Shown here: in pieces, positions 15,101 to 27,335 of the stretch
Layout: each line of letters opens with the position of its first letter
Numbering within the stretch: position 1 is the first letter of the stretch
Assembly: GCA_033064195.1 (NCBI GenBank)
Contig: JARBJD010000001.1
Coordinates: 434,001-498,000, forward strand
DNA: 64,000 bases
From: Blattamonas nauphoetae
Lineage: Eukaryota > Preaxostyla > Oxymonadida
Direction of reading: 5' to 3'
Notes under the pieces: generated by a model
What the model was told of the DNA's origin: nothing
Databases searched by the model: none
What the model saw: the letters and a program-made list of their open reading frames with translations, nothing else
Position numbers and translations under genes: made by a program

Positions 15101-16769
15101 CTTTCTCCTCCTCCCACTCGTCGTCGTCATCCACATCATAGTCAACAAGAGGGTCTTTGCGGAAGGGGTGGAGAGCATCCACAACAGCACTTGTCTTGTT
15201 GAAAATACCACTGAACGTGAAGCTTGACTCGTCTCTGTGGAAATGAAACAGTTTGAAGTTCTTGAAACGTTTTGTGGGTTTTTGAGCAGAGACAACCACA
15301 ACCAGCGCTGGCTTATAGTTCACATCTTGAAAATGATCCCAAATTGTGGCCTCATTTGGAGTAACCAAATTGTCTGTTGAAGTCATGAGGAACGATGATG
15401 GGAACTTCGTGTCTTGCTTCATCCAGTTTAATCTGACAGACAGCGCAAGGACAGATGTGACGCGACCATCGTCAGCTCCTGTTCGTTGTATTTTTCGTTC
15501 GGCTCGTCGAATATTCATTGGCTGATCGAGCAATCGATCTTCAAAATCTGAGTCGTCGCTGTCATCTGAGGATCCGAGATCATCTCCTTGTTCATTTTCA
15601 TCATCCCCATCATTATTTCCATGCGGGGGCGATCCAAAGCCAATAGTGGTCCCGAATAGTGCTTTTGACGGGTCTGGTTTCTTGACACGGACGATCATTG
15701 GATCGCGTTGGATTGATACCGGATACATGAGATCAGACCAATTTATAGAGTGGACTAATTCAGAAATAGATTCGACTGAAGTAATTTGAGCCAATTCTTC
15801 TCGTTTTTGAGTGATATTTGTCGTTGCTTCACCGAGAGAGTCTAGGAGTGTCTTATTGTTCCTTTCATTACGAGATGGATGAGTTTCCAGATGAGTTGTT
15901 TCATTCAGAAGATTATCATCCAAATTTTCCGCATTTTTGTGTTGTGAGAGATGTGTGTATTCATGGAACGGGAAAGAGATTGGAGTTTGAGATATTTGTG
16001 TCGTTTTGGCAGATAAAACCGATGACACAGTGTAAAAATTCGTATTTGGATCAAACTCTTCGGGAACATACAGTTCATCTTGTTTTTCTTCATCTACAAG
16101 CATTTCTTTGTGCGATTGGATTGTCTCATCAAGAATGGTTTCCTGCTCTGTGATATTACTTTTGTTGCAAGAATCTCGAACATCATCAATATGTTGGAGG
16201 AGGTTGTGATATGAGTCTTTGTTGAGAATTGCCTGTTTAATCGTAGATGAAGCTTCACGATGATTCATGAGTCGAGTGTGATAATTCTCCATTGGTTGAG
16301 CAAAACGTGCTGAAAATTGCTTGGATCTTCGGTCAACTGGATGTTTAGGTGGTGGTTTTGGAGCAGGTGCTTGGTCAATGTCAGACTTTTGAGATTTAGG
16401 TTGAAATGAGAGTGTGAGTTGCTTTAGTTGTTTTGCTGATGATTTTGGGATGGAAATTGACGTAGTATTGATCTTTGTTTCATTTTGAGGTTCGGAAAGC
16501 GTCTCAGGTTGCAGATTATCATCATCCTTTGGAACGATGGGAGGTGAATTGATTGGAGAGAAAGTTTTTGAAAGTGATGGAAATATAAGGGATGGTAACA
16601 AAGGTAATTGATTTGAAGGTGTGTTATGAATGGGTAGAAGTTGGTGTGATGTTTGGAGAGGCGAAGGAAAAGGTGGAAAATGCAGCCGAGATGGGTCCCA
16701 GCTCTAAAGGATAGATAAAAGATGATAGTTTAAAGCATTGCATGGAAGTTGAAAAAAATTGAATACCAT
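12150..16769 (-). CDS. CAF-1 large-subunit-like acidic chromatin protein
   Basis: This large, mostly disordered protein of about 1518 residues is rich in Asp/Glu, Ser and Lys. The diagnostic part is around residues 440-540: KPALVVVVSAQ, FKLFHFHRD and then KDPLVDYDVDDDDEWEEE, which resembles the hallmark block of the p150/CHAF1A subunit of chromatin assembly factor 1 (the animal protein has DYEVDSDEEWEEE). CAF-1 deposits H3-H4 behind replication forks. A K/E/R-rich coiled segment (around 520-560) and a second near 960-1000 are also typical. The proposed start is ATG at 16769-16767 directly followed by a 63-nt GT-AG intron (16704-16766); exon 2 then reads SWDPSRLHFPP in frame. Without that intron no upstream ATG in frame is seen. 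Function is inferred from the acidic block only. Confidence 0.6.
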
Positions 16770-16963
16770 TGAAGTGAGAAGACTTATGACTTGATTGGTG
16801 GAAAAGGTGTGTCGTTGGGTCAATGGATGGGTCGGTGCCTATTTTCTCACTAATTTGAGTTGGAACAAAATGTTGAGCCAACAAAAAGAGAAGATCAACA
16901 GACGAGTGAACAGTGAATGGAGAAGCTCTCAGAAAGAAGAAAGATAAGCAAATTGCATTAGAA

Positions 16964-19900
16964 TTATTCTGATGGTTTGAGTTTAAACAATAGTGAATTG
17001 GTTGCGACCTTCATTCCATCCTTCACGGCAATTGACTCAACAACTCCTTCGAATGGTGACTGGACATGAACCTCCATCTTCATTGAGGTGATCTTGGCGA
17101 GATTTTGTCCAAGTTGAACTTTAGCTCCTGGTGTGACGCTAATGTCGCTGACAGTTCCGGGAATGGATGATCCGATTTGGCATTTGTTGGCAGGGTCAGC
17201 CTTGACAAGATTAGCGATGGCATCAGCAGCCTTGAGTGTAACCTTGGTCTGGTACACCTGTTTGTTCACACGCACAGTGAGGGTGACGGTGTTGTAGAAA
17301 TCGGGGGCCGTGATGCGGATGAGCTGGATCTCGAGGGTTTCATATGGACCGGTCTCTGACGTGAGGCCAAGTGATTCCTTGAGATCGGCGTCAATGCGGT
17401 TGAATGGAATCTTCATAGTGATTGTCTGGCCAGGCTCAAGTCCGAAGTGGAAGAGGCGAGTTGGGACAAACATGGCCATGTCTCCGAACTTGTCGATGAA
17501 CTTGCGGTAGATTGGGTAGATGGCTGGGTACATGATTGATGAGACAATCTCCTCCTCGTTCAGTTTCTCTCCAAATTCGGCTTCTCTGTCGATCTCGAGC
17601 TTTTCGAAGTCGAGTGGGGGTTTCTTGGCTGTTTCGCCACGGATCTCGGTGATGCCGACAACTTCTCTCAGACGGTGGACGTGACCAGGGAGTTGGTCGC
17701 CAGTCTTCTGCTTCCAATGGTGTGGGAATCCCATGTCACCGCGGAGGATGTTGTGAACACTCTCAGGCCATCCAGACGTCACCTTTCCGTCGAGGACATC
17801 CTGAATGCTTGCTCCCTTGTTGAGGAGGAAGAGAGCCATGTCACCGACAGCCTTTGACGATGGGGTGACCTTGATGACGTTTCCGAGGGCCTTGTTGCAG
17901 TCTCTGTAGTAGTCCAGAGCCTCGTCCCACTTGTCGAAGATGCCGAGCTGTTTGGATTGCTGGAGAAGGTTGGAGTATTGTCCTCCAGGAATCTCATGGT
18001 CATACACACGGGCAGTGGATGAGAGTTGGCCGACCTCGAGGTGTTGATAGAGGGAACGGACACCGGAGAGGTACGAGGCGAGAGGCTCGACGGCCTTGTA
18101 TGGGATTGTTGATGGGCGAGGGGTGTTGGCTGTGGCGGCAAGGAAGGCGTTGAGAGATGGTTGCGAGGTGAGGTCTCCGAGGGCAGAGTTGGCCAGATCG
18201 ACAATTTCACATCCGGCACGGGCCATCTCGAGGCAGGAAGCAAGAGCAGCACCTGAAGTGTTGTGAGTGTGGAAATGAATGGGGAGTTTGGTGACTGACC
18301 TGAGCTTTTCGATGAATGGAGCAGCATTCTGTGGCTTCATCAGACCAGCCATGTCCTTGATACCCAAAATGTGGGCACCCATGCCTTCGATCTTGACGGC
18401 GAGGTCAGCATAGTAGTCGAGTGTATAGACCTTCTCTTCTGGGTCGAGGAAGTCGCTGGTGTAGCAGATGCACACCTCGGCGACTTTGCCTGCTTTTCGG
18501 ACAGCGTTGATGGATGCTTCCATCTTGCCCAAGTCGTTGAAGCAATCGAAGATTCTGAAGATATCAATACCAGCCTTGGCAGACACTTCGCAGAATCGCT
18601 CGACAGCGTTGTCGGGGTAGTTTGTGTAGCCAACCACGTTGGAGCCACGGATGAGCATTTGGAAGCAGATGTTGGGGATCTTCTTGCGGAGGAGACGGAC
18701 ACGCTCGAATGGGTCCTCGTGGAGGAAGCGGAGAGCGACGTCGAAGGTGGCTCCTCCCCACATTTCGAGGGAGAAGGCGTCGTTCATGACGTTGCTCACT
18801 TCTTCGGCGCAGTTCAGCATATCAACAGTTCTCAGACGGGTAGCAAGAAGAGATTGATGGGCATCACGGAATGCAGTGTCGGTAACGAGAACGCGCTTGG
18901 CGCTGTTGTCGATCAACCACTGGCTGAGGGCTTCTGGGCCAGCTTCGTCGAGGACAGCCTTGGCGTTCATGCGGCTGAGGCGTTCTTTCTCGAGAGCAGC
19001 GAGATCACCACCAGCACTCTTTTTGGTTTCGTATTCAGCAAGGAACTTGGCGTGAGATTCCTCACGTTCTTTCTTCATCTGGACAGACGCAGCAGTGGGG
19101 AGAGTGGGAACTGGAGGAAGCTTCAGTGATTGCTTTGTCTTGAAGTAGGCGGCAGGGGCGTTGAGCACATAGTCAACAACTTGGTGGACGAAGCGTGGTG
19201 GGACTGGTTTGGCAGGGATAACGCGAGCAGCTGGCTTTCCAGTGGCAGCTTCTTTCTCTTCGATCTCCTTCTTCCACAGGTCGAGAGTGTCGCGAGGAAC
19301 ACGATCGAAGGGTCCGAGGGTACGGAAGCGGTTGTAACGCTGCTTGACAAGATCGTCTTCGCTGAGAGGGCAGAACTCCTTCAGCTTGGTCCAGACCCAG
19401 TTGAGGAAGCGCTTCTTGATGTTGGGGAATGCTTGGAAGGTCTCTCTTGGCTTGTCGAGATCTTCGTCTTCCCAAATGATGGCGTCAATCACACCAGACT
19501 TGAGCAACTGGTCGGCGTAGATGTGTTGAGCAGTGGCGAGTTCAGCAGCATCTTTGGGGAGTTGTTCTTTCTTGTGAGCCTCATCCTTGTATCGACCGAG
19601 AATGGAGGCAGCACCTTCAGGTGAGATCACAGAGTACCACGCTGACGAGAACATGGCAACACTGTTTCCCATCGCAAGGCCGAGGGCTCCTCCAGATCCA
19701 CCTTCGCCGAGAACGCAGGAAAGGAGGGGGGTTCTGAGCTTGGCCATTTCGAGGAGGTTTGTGGCGATAGCTTCGCTCTGACCGTCACGTTCGGCAGCGA
19801 ATGAGGGTTCGGCACCAACAGTGTCGATGAGGGCAAGAGCTGGGATGTGGAAATGCTCTGCGAGCTTCATGAGACGGAGGGCCGTGCGGTATCCTTGTGG

Positions 19901-21006
19901 AGTGGACATGGCATAACCCATCTCGGCAAATTCTCCGTCAGTGTGAGCTTTGAATGTTCCGACAACAATCACAGTTTGGCCACGAGTGAGACCCTGGGCA
20001 CTCTCGTAAACGGGAAGGCGAGCGATACCACCATGGATGCAGTGATCTGTGCCGATCTGGCCATCACCGCTCAGTTCAGTGTAGCCTTCGAGGACGGTTG
20101 TGCAGATATCCTGAGCTTGGATACGATCGAGTTGACGGCCGCGGTTGTAGTCACGGATCTTGATCTCGCGGGAATTCTTGAGGGATTCTTCTTCCGCAAG
20201 CTCCGGGATGGTGGCATTGGTGAAAACCGATGCAACTTCTTTGGAAGTGTCTGATGGGAGAGAGTTGACGATCAGGTCGAAGAGGGTGATGGCAATTTTG
20301 AGGGCTTCTTCTTCGGATGACACAAGAGTATCGAGCTGGCCATGTTCATGGAGAAACTCAGCACTTTGGAAACCTTTTGGGCAAGCTTCATCATACGCTG
20401 ATTGGCTTTGGTTGTACATTGTGTTCATAATGACATTCGGACCAGCGAATCCAACACGTGCTCCCTTGATACCGATTCTGATATCGGCTTGCATGGCGTA
20501 AGAGGCGCTCACTCCACCATAGGTTGGGTCTTCGAACACATTGATGAAGGGAAGACGGGCCGCTTTGAGTCCAGAAACAGCGACTGAAACCTTCGCCATC
20601 ATCATGAGAGCTACAGCACCTTCTTGCATACGAACACCACCAGACTTTGAGAAAAGCACAACCGAAAGACGGTTGGCAACAGCATACTCAAATGCCTGTG
20701 TCAATTTCTCTCCTTCTGCGCAACCGAGAGAGCCACCAAAATACTTGAAGTTCATGTCAATGCGGATGTATTCAACATTCTTTGTAAGTTGACGATGGAG
20801 AATGGGAACAGAGTGATGAATGAGATAAATAAAGCAGAAACATTGGTTTTGCAGTGGGCAACGACAATTCCACAGAGTTGTCCATTTTTCACGGAATCTT
20901 GCTTGACAGTTTCCTGATAGTTCTTTCCTCCGAAGGAAAAGTCAAGGAAGTCCTTGCATGCGATATCCTCGAAGAGGTACTTGCACTCTGTCGTGGTTGC
21001 AGTCAT
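16964..21006 (-). CDS. fused cytosolic transcarboxylase (carboxyltransferases plus biotin carrier)
   Basis: This is a single chain of about 1326 residues with four modules. An AccD-like carboxyltransferase half lies around residues 1-260 (FKYFGGSLG, GVRMQEG) and an AccA-like half around 270-520 (ALIDTVGAEPS, GEGGSGGAL). A pyruvate carboxyltransferase/oxaloacetate decarboxylase alpha-type domain follows (around 690-1130; TDTAFRDAHQSL, HFHTHNTSG). A C-terminal biotinyl domain carries ITSMKME, whose lysine should be biotinylated. No biotin carboxylase (ATP-grasp) domain is present, so by analogy with the Giardia and Entamoeba proteins it should move CO2 between oxaloacetate/pyruvate and an acyl-CoA rather than fix bicarbonate with ATP. 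One 62-nt intron (20780-20841) follows exon 1 (start ATG 21006). The coding sequence has no other interruption. Confidence 0.88.
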
Positions 21007-21227
21007 CGAGGGAATCCCACAAGTTAAAGTTAGCTCAGCCGTCGGTCCAAAACCTAGCGCTTCACTCCAGATTTGAATTCATCCAATATTTTTTACTCCA
21101 AGAATAGTTTTCGAAGACTCATCAATAGCCTCACAGAATTTAATCTGACCCATTTTTATTTAACTGAGTCTGGCTGGGAAATGGTTTATTGCCAATAATT
21201 CTGTCTGGACATCTTTCTAGAACTAAA

Positions 21228-24200
21228 ATGGACGAAAAACATCAATCTACTGAAGAATCTCGAGACAAGTCTCCAGACCTTTCGTCTTCATGGTCAGAGT
21301 TCATTGGTCCTCTTTCAAATAATACATCACTCCAATCAACTTCTATGCAACAAAAAAGCTATTATAGCAGCTCAAAATATCATCCACTCCTTCACACTGA
21401 CGCGGCATTCGGCGGAAGCTCGCTTTTTGAGACCTCACCTACTTCTGGTACAGATGTCTCATTGGAAAAACATATTTTAGATGAATCTCAAAAAAACGGA
21501 AGTATTGATTGGGAAGTATACTTATTCTTGTTCTCTCATTCAACATTCAGACCTTAGTTGAATGGTTTGTTGAAGCTGTCATCGGACTGGATTCTCGTCT
21601 CAAGGAATACCCATCCTCTCTACCACTGCAGTTTTCAGATCTTTTTGTTGACTCCACATCCATTGTCCGAGTGAGTTTGTGTTATTCTTCCTTCATTCGC
21701 CATTTACTCAGATCTCTCTCGAACAATGGACGATTCTTCAAGAACTACCAATTTTCAGTCCGATCTTTCCGAACTCTGCAACTTTTTTTTATCCCAGATA
21801 CGCATACTTCAAGCCGAAGATCTCCTCATCTATCCAAATGAGGAAAAGATACTCTCCAATCTCCTCTCGAATGTGATCGCATCAATGATTGAACAGCTCG
21901 TTGCGATGGGGCACATTCAACTTGCCAATCAAACACTTCCCCAACTTCGAACCAATTTGTTCTTAGTTATTCAGCACTTCTCGAAAGACACTCTGAAGTC
22001 TGCTCTCACAAACATCAACCATCTTGTCTTCACGTTTCAACAGTTAATCGACAAGTTTGATAACCTTATTGTGAAGAACAAGGGGTTTATATCAGTTGTT
22101 GCCCAACAAGCCCTGAAAAACTATTCTGCGAAAGAAGATTTGGAGGATCTCGCTCGTTTCGAAGCTTGGATGACCATTCTGCTCCATCCTCCCTCCGAAA
22201 ACGATATCTCCTTTCTCCGACGACCATGTTTCCGGAAAACGCTCATTTCGCTTCAAGCACAATTTCAGGACAAAGCTTTAGCACTCTCTATCGCCCCGAC
22301 TTACCGGTCTCCATCGCCTGATTTCCGCTTCTCTCCTCCTCCACACATTCTCAGCAATCAGTCGGGCCTTCTCTACGATCGTCCATCTTCACCATCGTTG
22401 AATGTCTCGATGCCATTTCACTCGGAATCCGAGTCTGTTGTGACTGTCAATGCGAAGAGCATCGCGTCAACACTTTCATCTTCAATAAGCGACGAGGTGG
22501 AAGCCCCGAAGGAATATGAACTCCCGACAACAGATCAGTGGAGGCACACTTCCACACCACGAAATGAGATTGTTCAGGTGCTGATCATTCTTCATGATCT
22601 GATCTCTGCACCCCCAACAACAATATCTGAAGAGAGTTCTGAACAGAAGCAGACTGGAATAACTCAGAACATCTCTCTCGATTACATACTGCCGTCCATC
22701 CGTGTTGACGTGAATGAGCAGTTTAGTACGGTCTTATTCGACGAAACGGATAATGACGTGATTGTGAAACAACTTCTGAGATGTTCTCGTGTCATCCAGG
22801 AAACTCAATCCATCAGCTGCATTCTGGACGTTGATAGCTTTCTGAATTTTTTGGTTTGGGGCCTTCACTCAACCGTGGCTGAGATTCGTCTGGCGTGTTT
22901 GGAGGTACTGCAACAAATCCTTAACATTTCTCCGCACTTTTCCGAGTATCTCTCAAAGGGCAGTAACTTCAAATTCTCGTTCAGAGAAGGAACAAGAGAG
23001 GAACAGATCGTTTATCTGTGGATTAACATTATGAAAGCCTCACACCAAACCAGCATCGAGTTATCTCACGACGAAGCTAGTGGTCTTCTGGTGGAATTAA
23101 TATACGCCGATCTCTCCGATTGTCATCTCTTGCTTTCAGCGATACACTTTCTTCTCCTAATATCCACAAATGACGAACTCTTTGAAAAACAGGACCTCCA
23201 TAAGGCACTTTTCTGGTTTGAATACCGGACAGATGCCGTCTCCCGAATCGCACTTGAACTTGCTTCTGGAAATTCACTCTTCACAACCCCGCCATGGCTC
23301 AATATCTCTGTGTCGTACCTCATCTTCATGTCAGCCTCGTTCAACACCATCTTCCCTTGGCAAGTCACTCAGCTCATCCTCTGGGAACCAACAGCAAACA
23401 TCGGTTTTCTTGGGGTCCACCCAAAACTCTTTTTGAACATCCGTGATCGTCACTATCCAGACAGCATCCCGGTTGATTTATTCTTTGAGAGAATCCTCCG
23501 CAACGCTCCCGAACAGTTCTTCGAAGAAGAGAAGGGACGAGGAATCACCTCTTCATTGTTCTACCTAGACTGTCCTTCGGTTGGTCTCCACATGATTCTG
23601 ATGCGTGCTTTTCATCAAACTCCTCTACGGGGACCTTCCGGTATTCTGAATGTAATCCGTCAATTCGAACAACCCCAACATAAGCTCTTCTTGGATTTGT
23701 GTGGTCTGTATCCTCCTGGTTCGGTCAATTCTCTACTCACAAGGAACTTCCGGGAAGGATCCACTTTTTTCAACTCGATAACTTTGTCCACTTTTCTCTT
23801 CTCTCTCATCGCTGCAACTGTTCCTCCGAGCGACTCAACTGTTCTGAGCCAGCTCGTTCAAGAAATATTTCGATTTCTCAAGCGCAATCCCGAGGCTCAT
23901 CAGAACTTACGTCTGATCGTTGAATTATGCTCGGCTCTGATGGAATTGTCACTACCTCCCTTTGTCTCACCAAGCCTGCGTCCTCTTCTCCCTTCTCGTC
24001 CATTTCCCAGAACACTGGATTTCACCAAAAACTTCGATGTTCAAATATCATACCTCCTCTTCTATATCTTCGGAGCTAATCGGATTCTTCAAAGCGAGGG
24101 TGTGACCAGCATCTTCAGAGACTATTTCATTCCTGACTTCGGCCGCCTTCTTCTGTATGTCTTTGTTTTCCTCTCATTTCTGCCTTCGGAACGTTCTCTC

Positions 24201-24454
24201 GCAGATCCCCTTATCCAAATGCCGTGTCGGTGACTTTGGCTTTCCTGGCTCGGCTTGTTCGCGTCTGTTCTCAACAACATCGGATACAACTCGTCTACCG
24301 TGGGTTTGTGGATCTTGTTGTTAGGTCGGTCTCTCAACAACACACTCTCGAAGATTATGAAAATGGAGTGAGTATTGTTGGGATGCTTCTCAAAGCAATT
24401 AGACAAGATCGGTTGTTGACACACATTAGCCAGTTGTCCTTCGATACTCTCTAG
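21228..24454 (+). CDS. large helical protein, function not recognised
   Basis: I do not recognise this protein of about 1034 residues. It is Leu/Ser-rich and predicted by eye to be mostly helical, with HEAT/ARM-like hydrophobic periodicity in residues 180-330 and 480-1000; there is no signal peptide, clear transmembrane helix or catalytic motif. Introns read as 21516-21550 (35 nt), 21675-21711 (37 nt) and 24155-24204 (50 nt), all GT-AG and frame-restoring. The start ATG at 21228 follows an in-frame upstream stretch without ATG. It is divergent from the transcarboxylase across about 220 bp. The overall type is similar to the ARM/HEAT-like protein at 47254-49602, though I see no clear sequence match. 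A scaffold or adaptor role is only a guess. Confidence 0.65.
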
Positions 24455-25694
24455 TCAATACAAACATGGATCGAGAATCAAGTCAGAAAGATGTTTGATG
24501 AAGAACTCTGAATGAACAACAGATTTGGAGAAAGGAGAAATCTACGTCCAATGGTCAATCCTACGCTATTTTTGAGCATGTGTCCTCTCAAGCATTACAT
24601 CTCAAATGTGTGGAAACATTGAGGATTAACGATAAAAAGTAACAAAGTGTTTCCTGGATTTCGCTTGTATTGATATGCCATTCCTGAAATACATGGGTCA
24701 ATCCTTGTTGGATTGTGAGGTTGGTGCTGAGTTAGTTGGGTTGGATTGGTCTATGTTTCCCTCTTTCTTCTTTTGGTTGAGAATTTAAGCTTCCATGTTA
24801 TTCTGGTTCTTCAATACCTGGAATCGCTTTGGTGTCTTTAGATAAGACAAGATGAGACTCAGAAACCACGTCCAATTCTCATTTTTCTCTTTGTTTTCCT
24901 TTTCCCTTCCCATTGCTTCTCATGCATTTTTGGACTGTTTTTTGCTTTGGATGGCTTCTAAGGATGGTGGGAATTCTTAGCGGGTGCTCAAGTGGAATAT
25001 CCCTGCTGTAATGAGGGGGAGGTGGATGTGAATTGCCGTATCTTCTTACCATGGATGGGAAGAAACAACGTATGGACCGAGTCAAAGAAGTTTTTTGGAT
25101 CTCTGTTGGTGGCGCGCAGACTCTTCTTTTTTCTCTCTTTTCCTTCTCCCATTTCTCCTTTTTTGTCTCATCCTTCGTTCACATTTCAAACACACTTGAA
25201 GAATTCGTGGTATTGTTGAAGGGTTGGAGAAAATGGAGATGAATTGAGTGGGCCGATTTACCTGGCTTCCGATAGTTAAAATGATCAATAGTTGGATCGA
25301 CAAGTTGTAAAGTGTCGGATCTGTGTTTGTAAGGAAGGAATAGTGGCAGATTGAAAAGAATCTGGCTGACATGGAAACGTAACTGAAGATATGTGGGGTC
25401 ATGATGTGAGAGGTTGGTGGTTTGTGGAGTTTGGAGCATCGAATTTTGACAGGTCAGTGGGTGGTGTTGGAGGCAGTGATGAGAAAAGTAAGAGTTAAGG
25501 CTCTCAGACATGGCTGTATTACACGGTTGATCAAGGTCAAAAGGATGAACAATGTCTAATTGGGCGGCTGTGGTGTGATCAGGTTGAACACCATTGTTTT
25601 GGTCGGATCTTGATGACAAGTCTCCATTTTCTCGGAAAACGTTAGTTAGAGCACGGAGAGTGCAAAAAGGGGTGCAAAAACGCGAAAAAACGAA
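24455..25694. other. gene-poor gap before the tRNA
   Basis: No gene is supported in these 1.2 kb. The longest open stretch (minus strand 25179-25619, 146 codons) lacks an ATG start and has a Ser/His/Gln-rich, low-information composition, so I do not call it. T-rich and A-rich tracts occur. No repeat shared with the accessory region to the right was noticed. Confidence 0.5.
25685..25690 (-). terminator. RNA polymerase III T-run terminator of tRNA-Glu
   Basis: Six consecutive T residues on the minus strand begin four bases past the tRNA discriminator base, the normal Pol III stop signal. Confidence 0.75.
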
Positions 25695-25767
25695 CCTCGA
25701 TGCCGGGAATCGAACCCGGGTCTGAAGAGTGAGAGTCTTCTATCCTAGCCGACTAGACTACATCGAG
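25695..25767 (-). tRNA. tRNA-Glu (anticodon CTC)
   Basis: A 73-nt tRNA without intron folds on the minus strand. The acceptor stem CTCGATG pairs perfectly with CATCGAG; the anticodon stem GAAGA/TCTTC closes the loop CTCTCAC with anticodon CTC (reads GAG, Glu); the T arm is CCGGG-TTCGATT-CCCGG. The 3' CCA is not encoded, as usual in eukaryotes. It lies just outside the accessory region, about 465 bp from the left inverted repeat. tRNA genes are frequent neighbours of element insertions, but no attachment-type duplication of its 3' end was found. Confidence 0.95.
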
Positions 25768-26231
25768 CTTATTTTGGGCCCCTCAGAGAACTCCTTTGTC
25801 AGATTATTGCGACAATCACTTTTGTGCAGTTCCTCGGTTCGAACGAGAGACAAGCTCGCAATTGGGTCTCTGAGTGATGACATCGATCGACATTTTGAGA
25901 CATGGATCTCCATTTCTCTTTTTTTGCCTGAAAAACTTGAACTGGATACCAGAAAAGCGAATCCTGATCCAACGAGAGATGGGAGAATAATTTCCACTTG
26001 TGCCATCACAGTCTGGTCCAGGGACTCACGAGCTACGGTCTCACCCCATAACTTTGTGAAAAAACTTCATAATTTATCCGAAAACACCCATTTCCTTCAA
26101 TCTTAATTCTTCTGATCTTTTCGGAGATGTCTGGAACAGTTTCATTCCAGGGAACAGTTTGGTATGATCAGTCAGAATCGTGTCATTCTCTTTTTTCGGA
26201 GAAATTTCTTCAAAATTTAAAAAAGTACTAG
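25768..26231. other. spacer between tRNA and accessory region
   Basis: No gene is supported. Overlapping short open stretches on both strands carry no recognisable motif, and no 5' part of the UBC12-like gene (see 46670-46960) is found here. Confidence 0.45.
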
Positions 26232-26655
26232 GGATGAGCAACGGACGGACAAAACTTCGTTCTCCTCGGACATCGGACAGATACCTTGTCCAAGTCGAAA
26301 AAGAAGTGATTCCTCTGGCATAAATCAATGTTCAATCCTCCTAATTCTTTCATGAACTCGTCCAAAATGTTGATATTATTTATATTTTGTCTTTGAAGAA
26401 ATGAAAACCGTGTATTAGAGACTTCGGACAAAACTCCCATAAATTGCATAAATGTCCAAGCTGGTCCGATCTTGGTTATTTGCTCCTTCGGTGAAAAAAA
26501 GAATCATCTAAATTTCTTCAATATCAAATGATGATTAGTTGAAAACGGACAAATCTGTCCAGTCCTGGACGTGTCCGGATTGTCCTCCCCATCATAAGTT
26601 GACTTCGTCTCGCATTTTCTCTCAGAGACCATTCAATCTTAATTTCCTTTCACAA
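26232..26655 (+). repeat. left ~424-bp inverted repeat of the 20-kb accessory region
   Basis: This segment matches the reverse complement of 45731-46152 along its whole length, starting with GGATGAGCAACGGACGGAC at the outer end. By eye the arms are roughly 80-85% identical with few length changes (424 versus 422 bp). It is rich in TGTCCG/CGGACA words. A short open stretch beginning MKTDKSVQSW near the inner end is shared by both arms. No target-site duplication is evident just outside. The pair may be the termini of one ~19.9-kb element, or two independent insertions of a small element in opposite orientation. Confidence 0.75.
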
Positions 26656-26797
26656 TTCTATTCTTCACATCTTTTTTCTTACAACAAGATGGATGCTTTT
26701 TATGACAACTTGGCAGCGTACCCACGCTCTTCTGGAACAATATCCTTACTTTTGTTATATTATTGATAGTAGTGTCAATAATCCGTACATATTCAAA

Positions 26798-27335
26798 AAT
26801 CCGTAACATGGGGCTTGAAAAATATATATTGGTCAAACTAAGAAAAAGAAAAATTGGTTCCCTGCCGAAACCCCTGTGTCGGGAGAAAACCTCAGAATAC
26901 TGTTTCCTTTAGGTGTCCACACATTTTTCTCAACTTTTTCCCCTTTTTTCTCCACAACCAGCCATCCGTTTTGAATCAAATAAAATGCATTATACTCGGA
27001 TAGGTCTCGACAAAAGCTGCTCAAAAAATAAAAGATTTTTTTTTCTAAGGATTTTTTGTCAGAAAAATTTGGGTTTTTTTCAATTTTCCCAAATATCCAG
27101 AATTTTTTTCTCCATTTTTTTTTAAAATGTTCGTTTCACCGAAAAAACGTTTCTCTGAAAAATTTCATCCAAATCGATTCACTGGTTGTTGAGATATTGT
27201 CAAAACGATTTTTTTTAATCGGGCAAAAGGGGGTATTCTGAGGTTTTCTCCCGACACAGGGGTTTCGGCGCGGAACCAATTTTTATTTTTCTTAGTTTGA
27301 CCAATATATATTTTTCAATCCCCATTGTACGGATT
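26798..27335. mobile_element. MITE-like element with ~100-bp terminal inverted repeats
   Basis: The left end (AATCCGTAAC..., ATATATATTGGTCAAACTAAG, then AACCCCTGTGTCGGGAGAAAA) is repeated inverted at the right end, giving inverted repeats of roughly 100 bp around a ~540-bp AT-rich body without coding capacity. The right half reappears at the start of each copy of the 2.18-kb tandem duplication. Related ends are found near 29010, 31187, 31730, 33390 and 38345 and, more distantly, in the arms of the 39.5-43.9 kb element. It looks like a non-autonomous DNA element family. Confidence 0.7.

Noticed and set aside
16624-16884. 86-codon minus-strand open frame upstream of the CAF-1-like gene
   Set aside because: It has no ATG; the segment is better explained by the start codon at 16767-16769 and the following 63-nt intron, which restores the frame of the long exon.
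18371-19129. 252-codon + strand open frame within the transcarboxylase
   Set aside because: It is a reverse-strand shadow of a strongly conserved domain with biased codon use.
25179-25619. 146-codon minus-strand open frame
   Set aside because: It has no ATG start and no motif, and the composition is consistent with chance in AT-rich DNA.
25768-26231. Search for the missing 5' half of UBC12 at the left edge of the accessory region
   Set aside because: No HPN-type or N-terminal helix similarity was found on either strand, so a simple insertion splitting one gene is not supported.
25695-26655. tRNA-Glu 3' end as an attachment site for the 20-kb region
   Set aside because: No repeat of the tRNA 3' end was found at the right edge near 46.1 kb.
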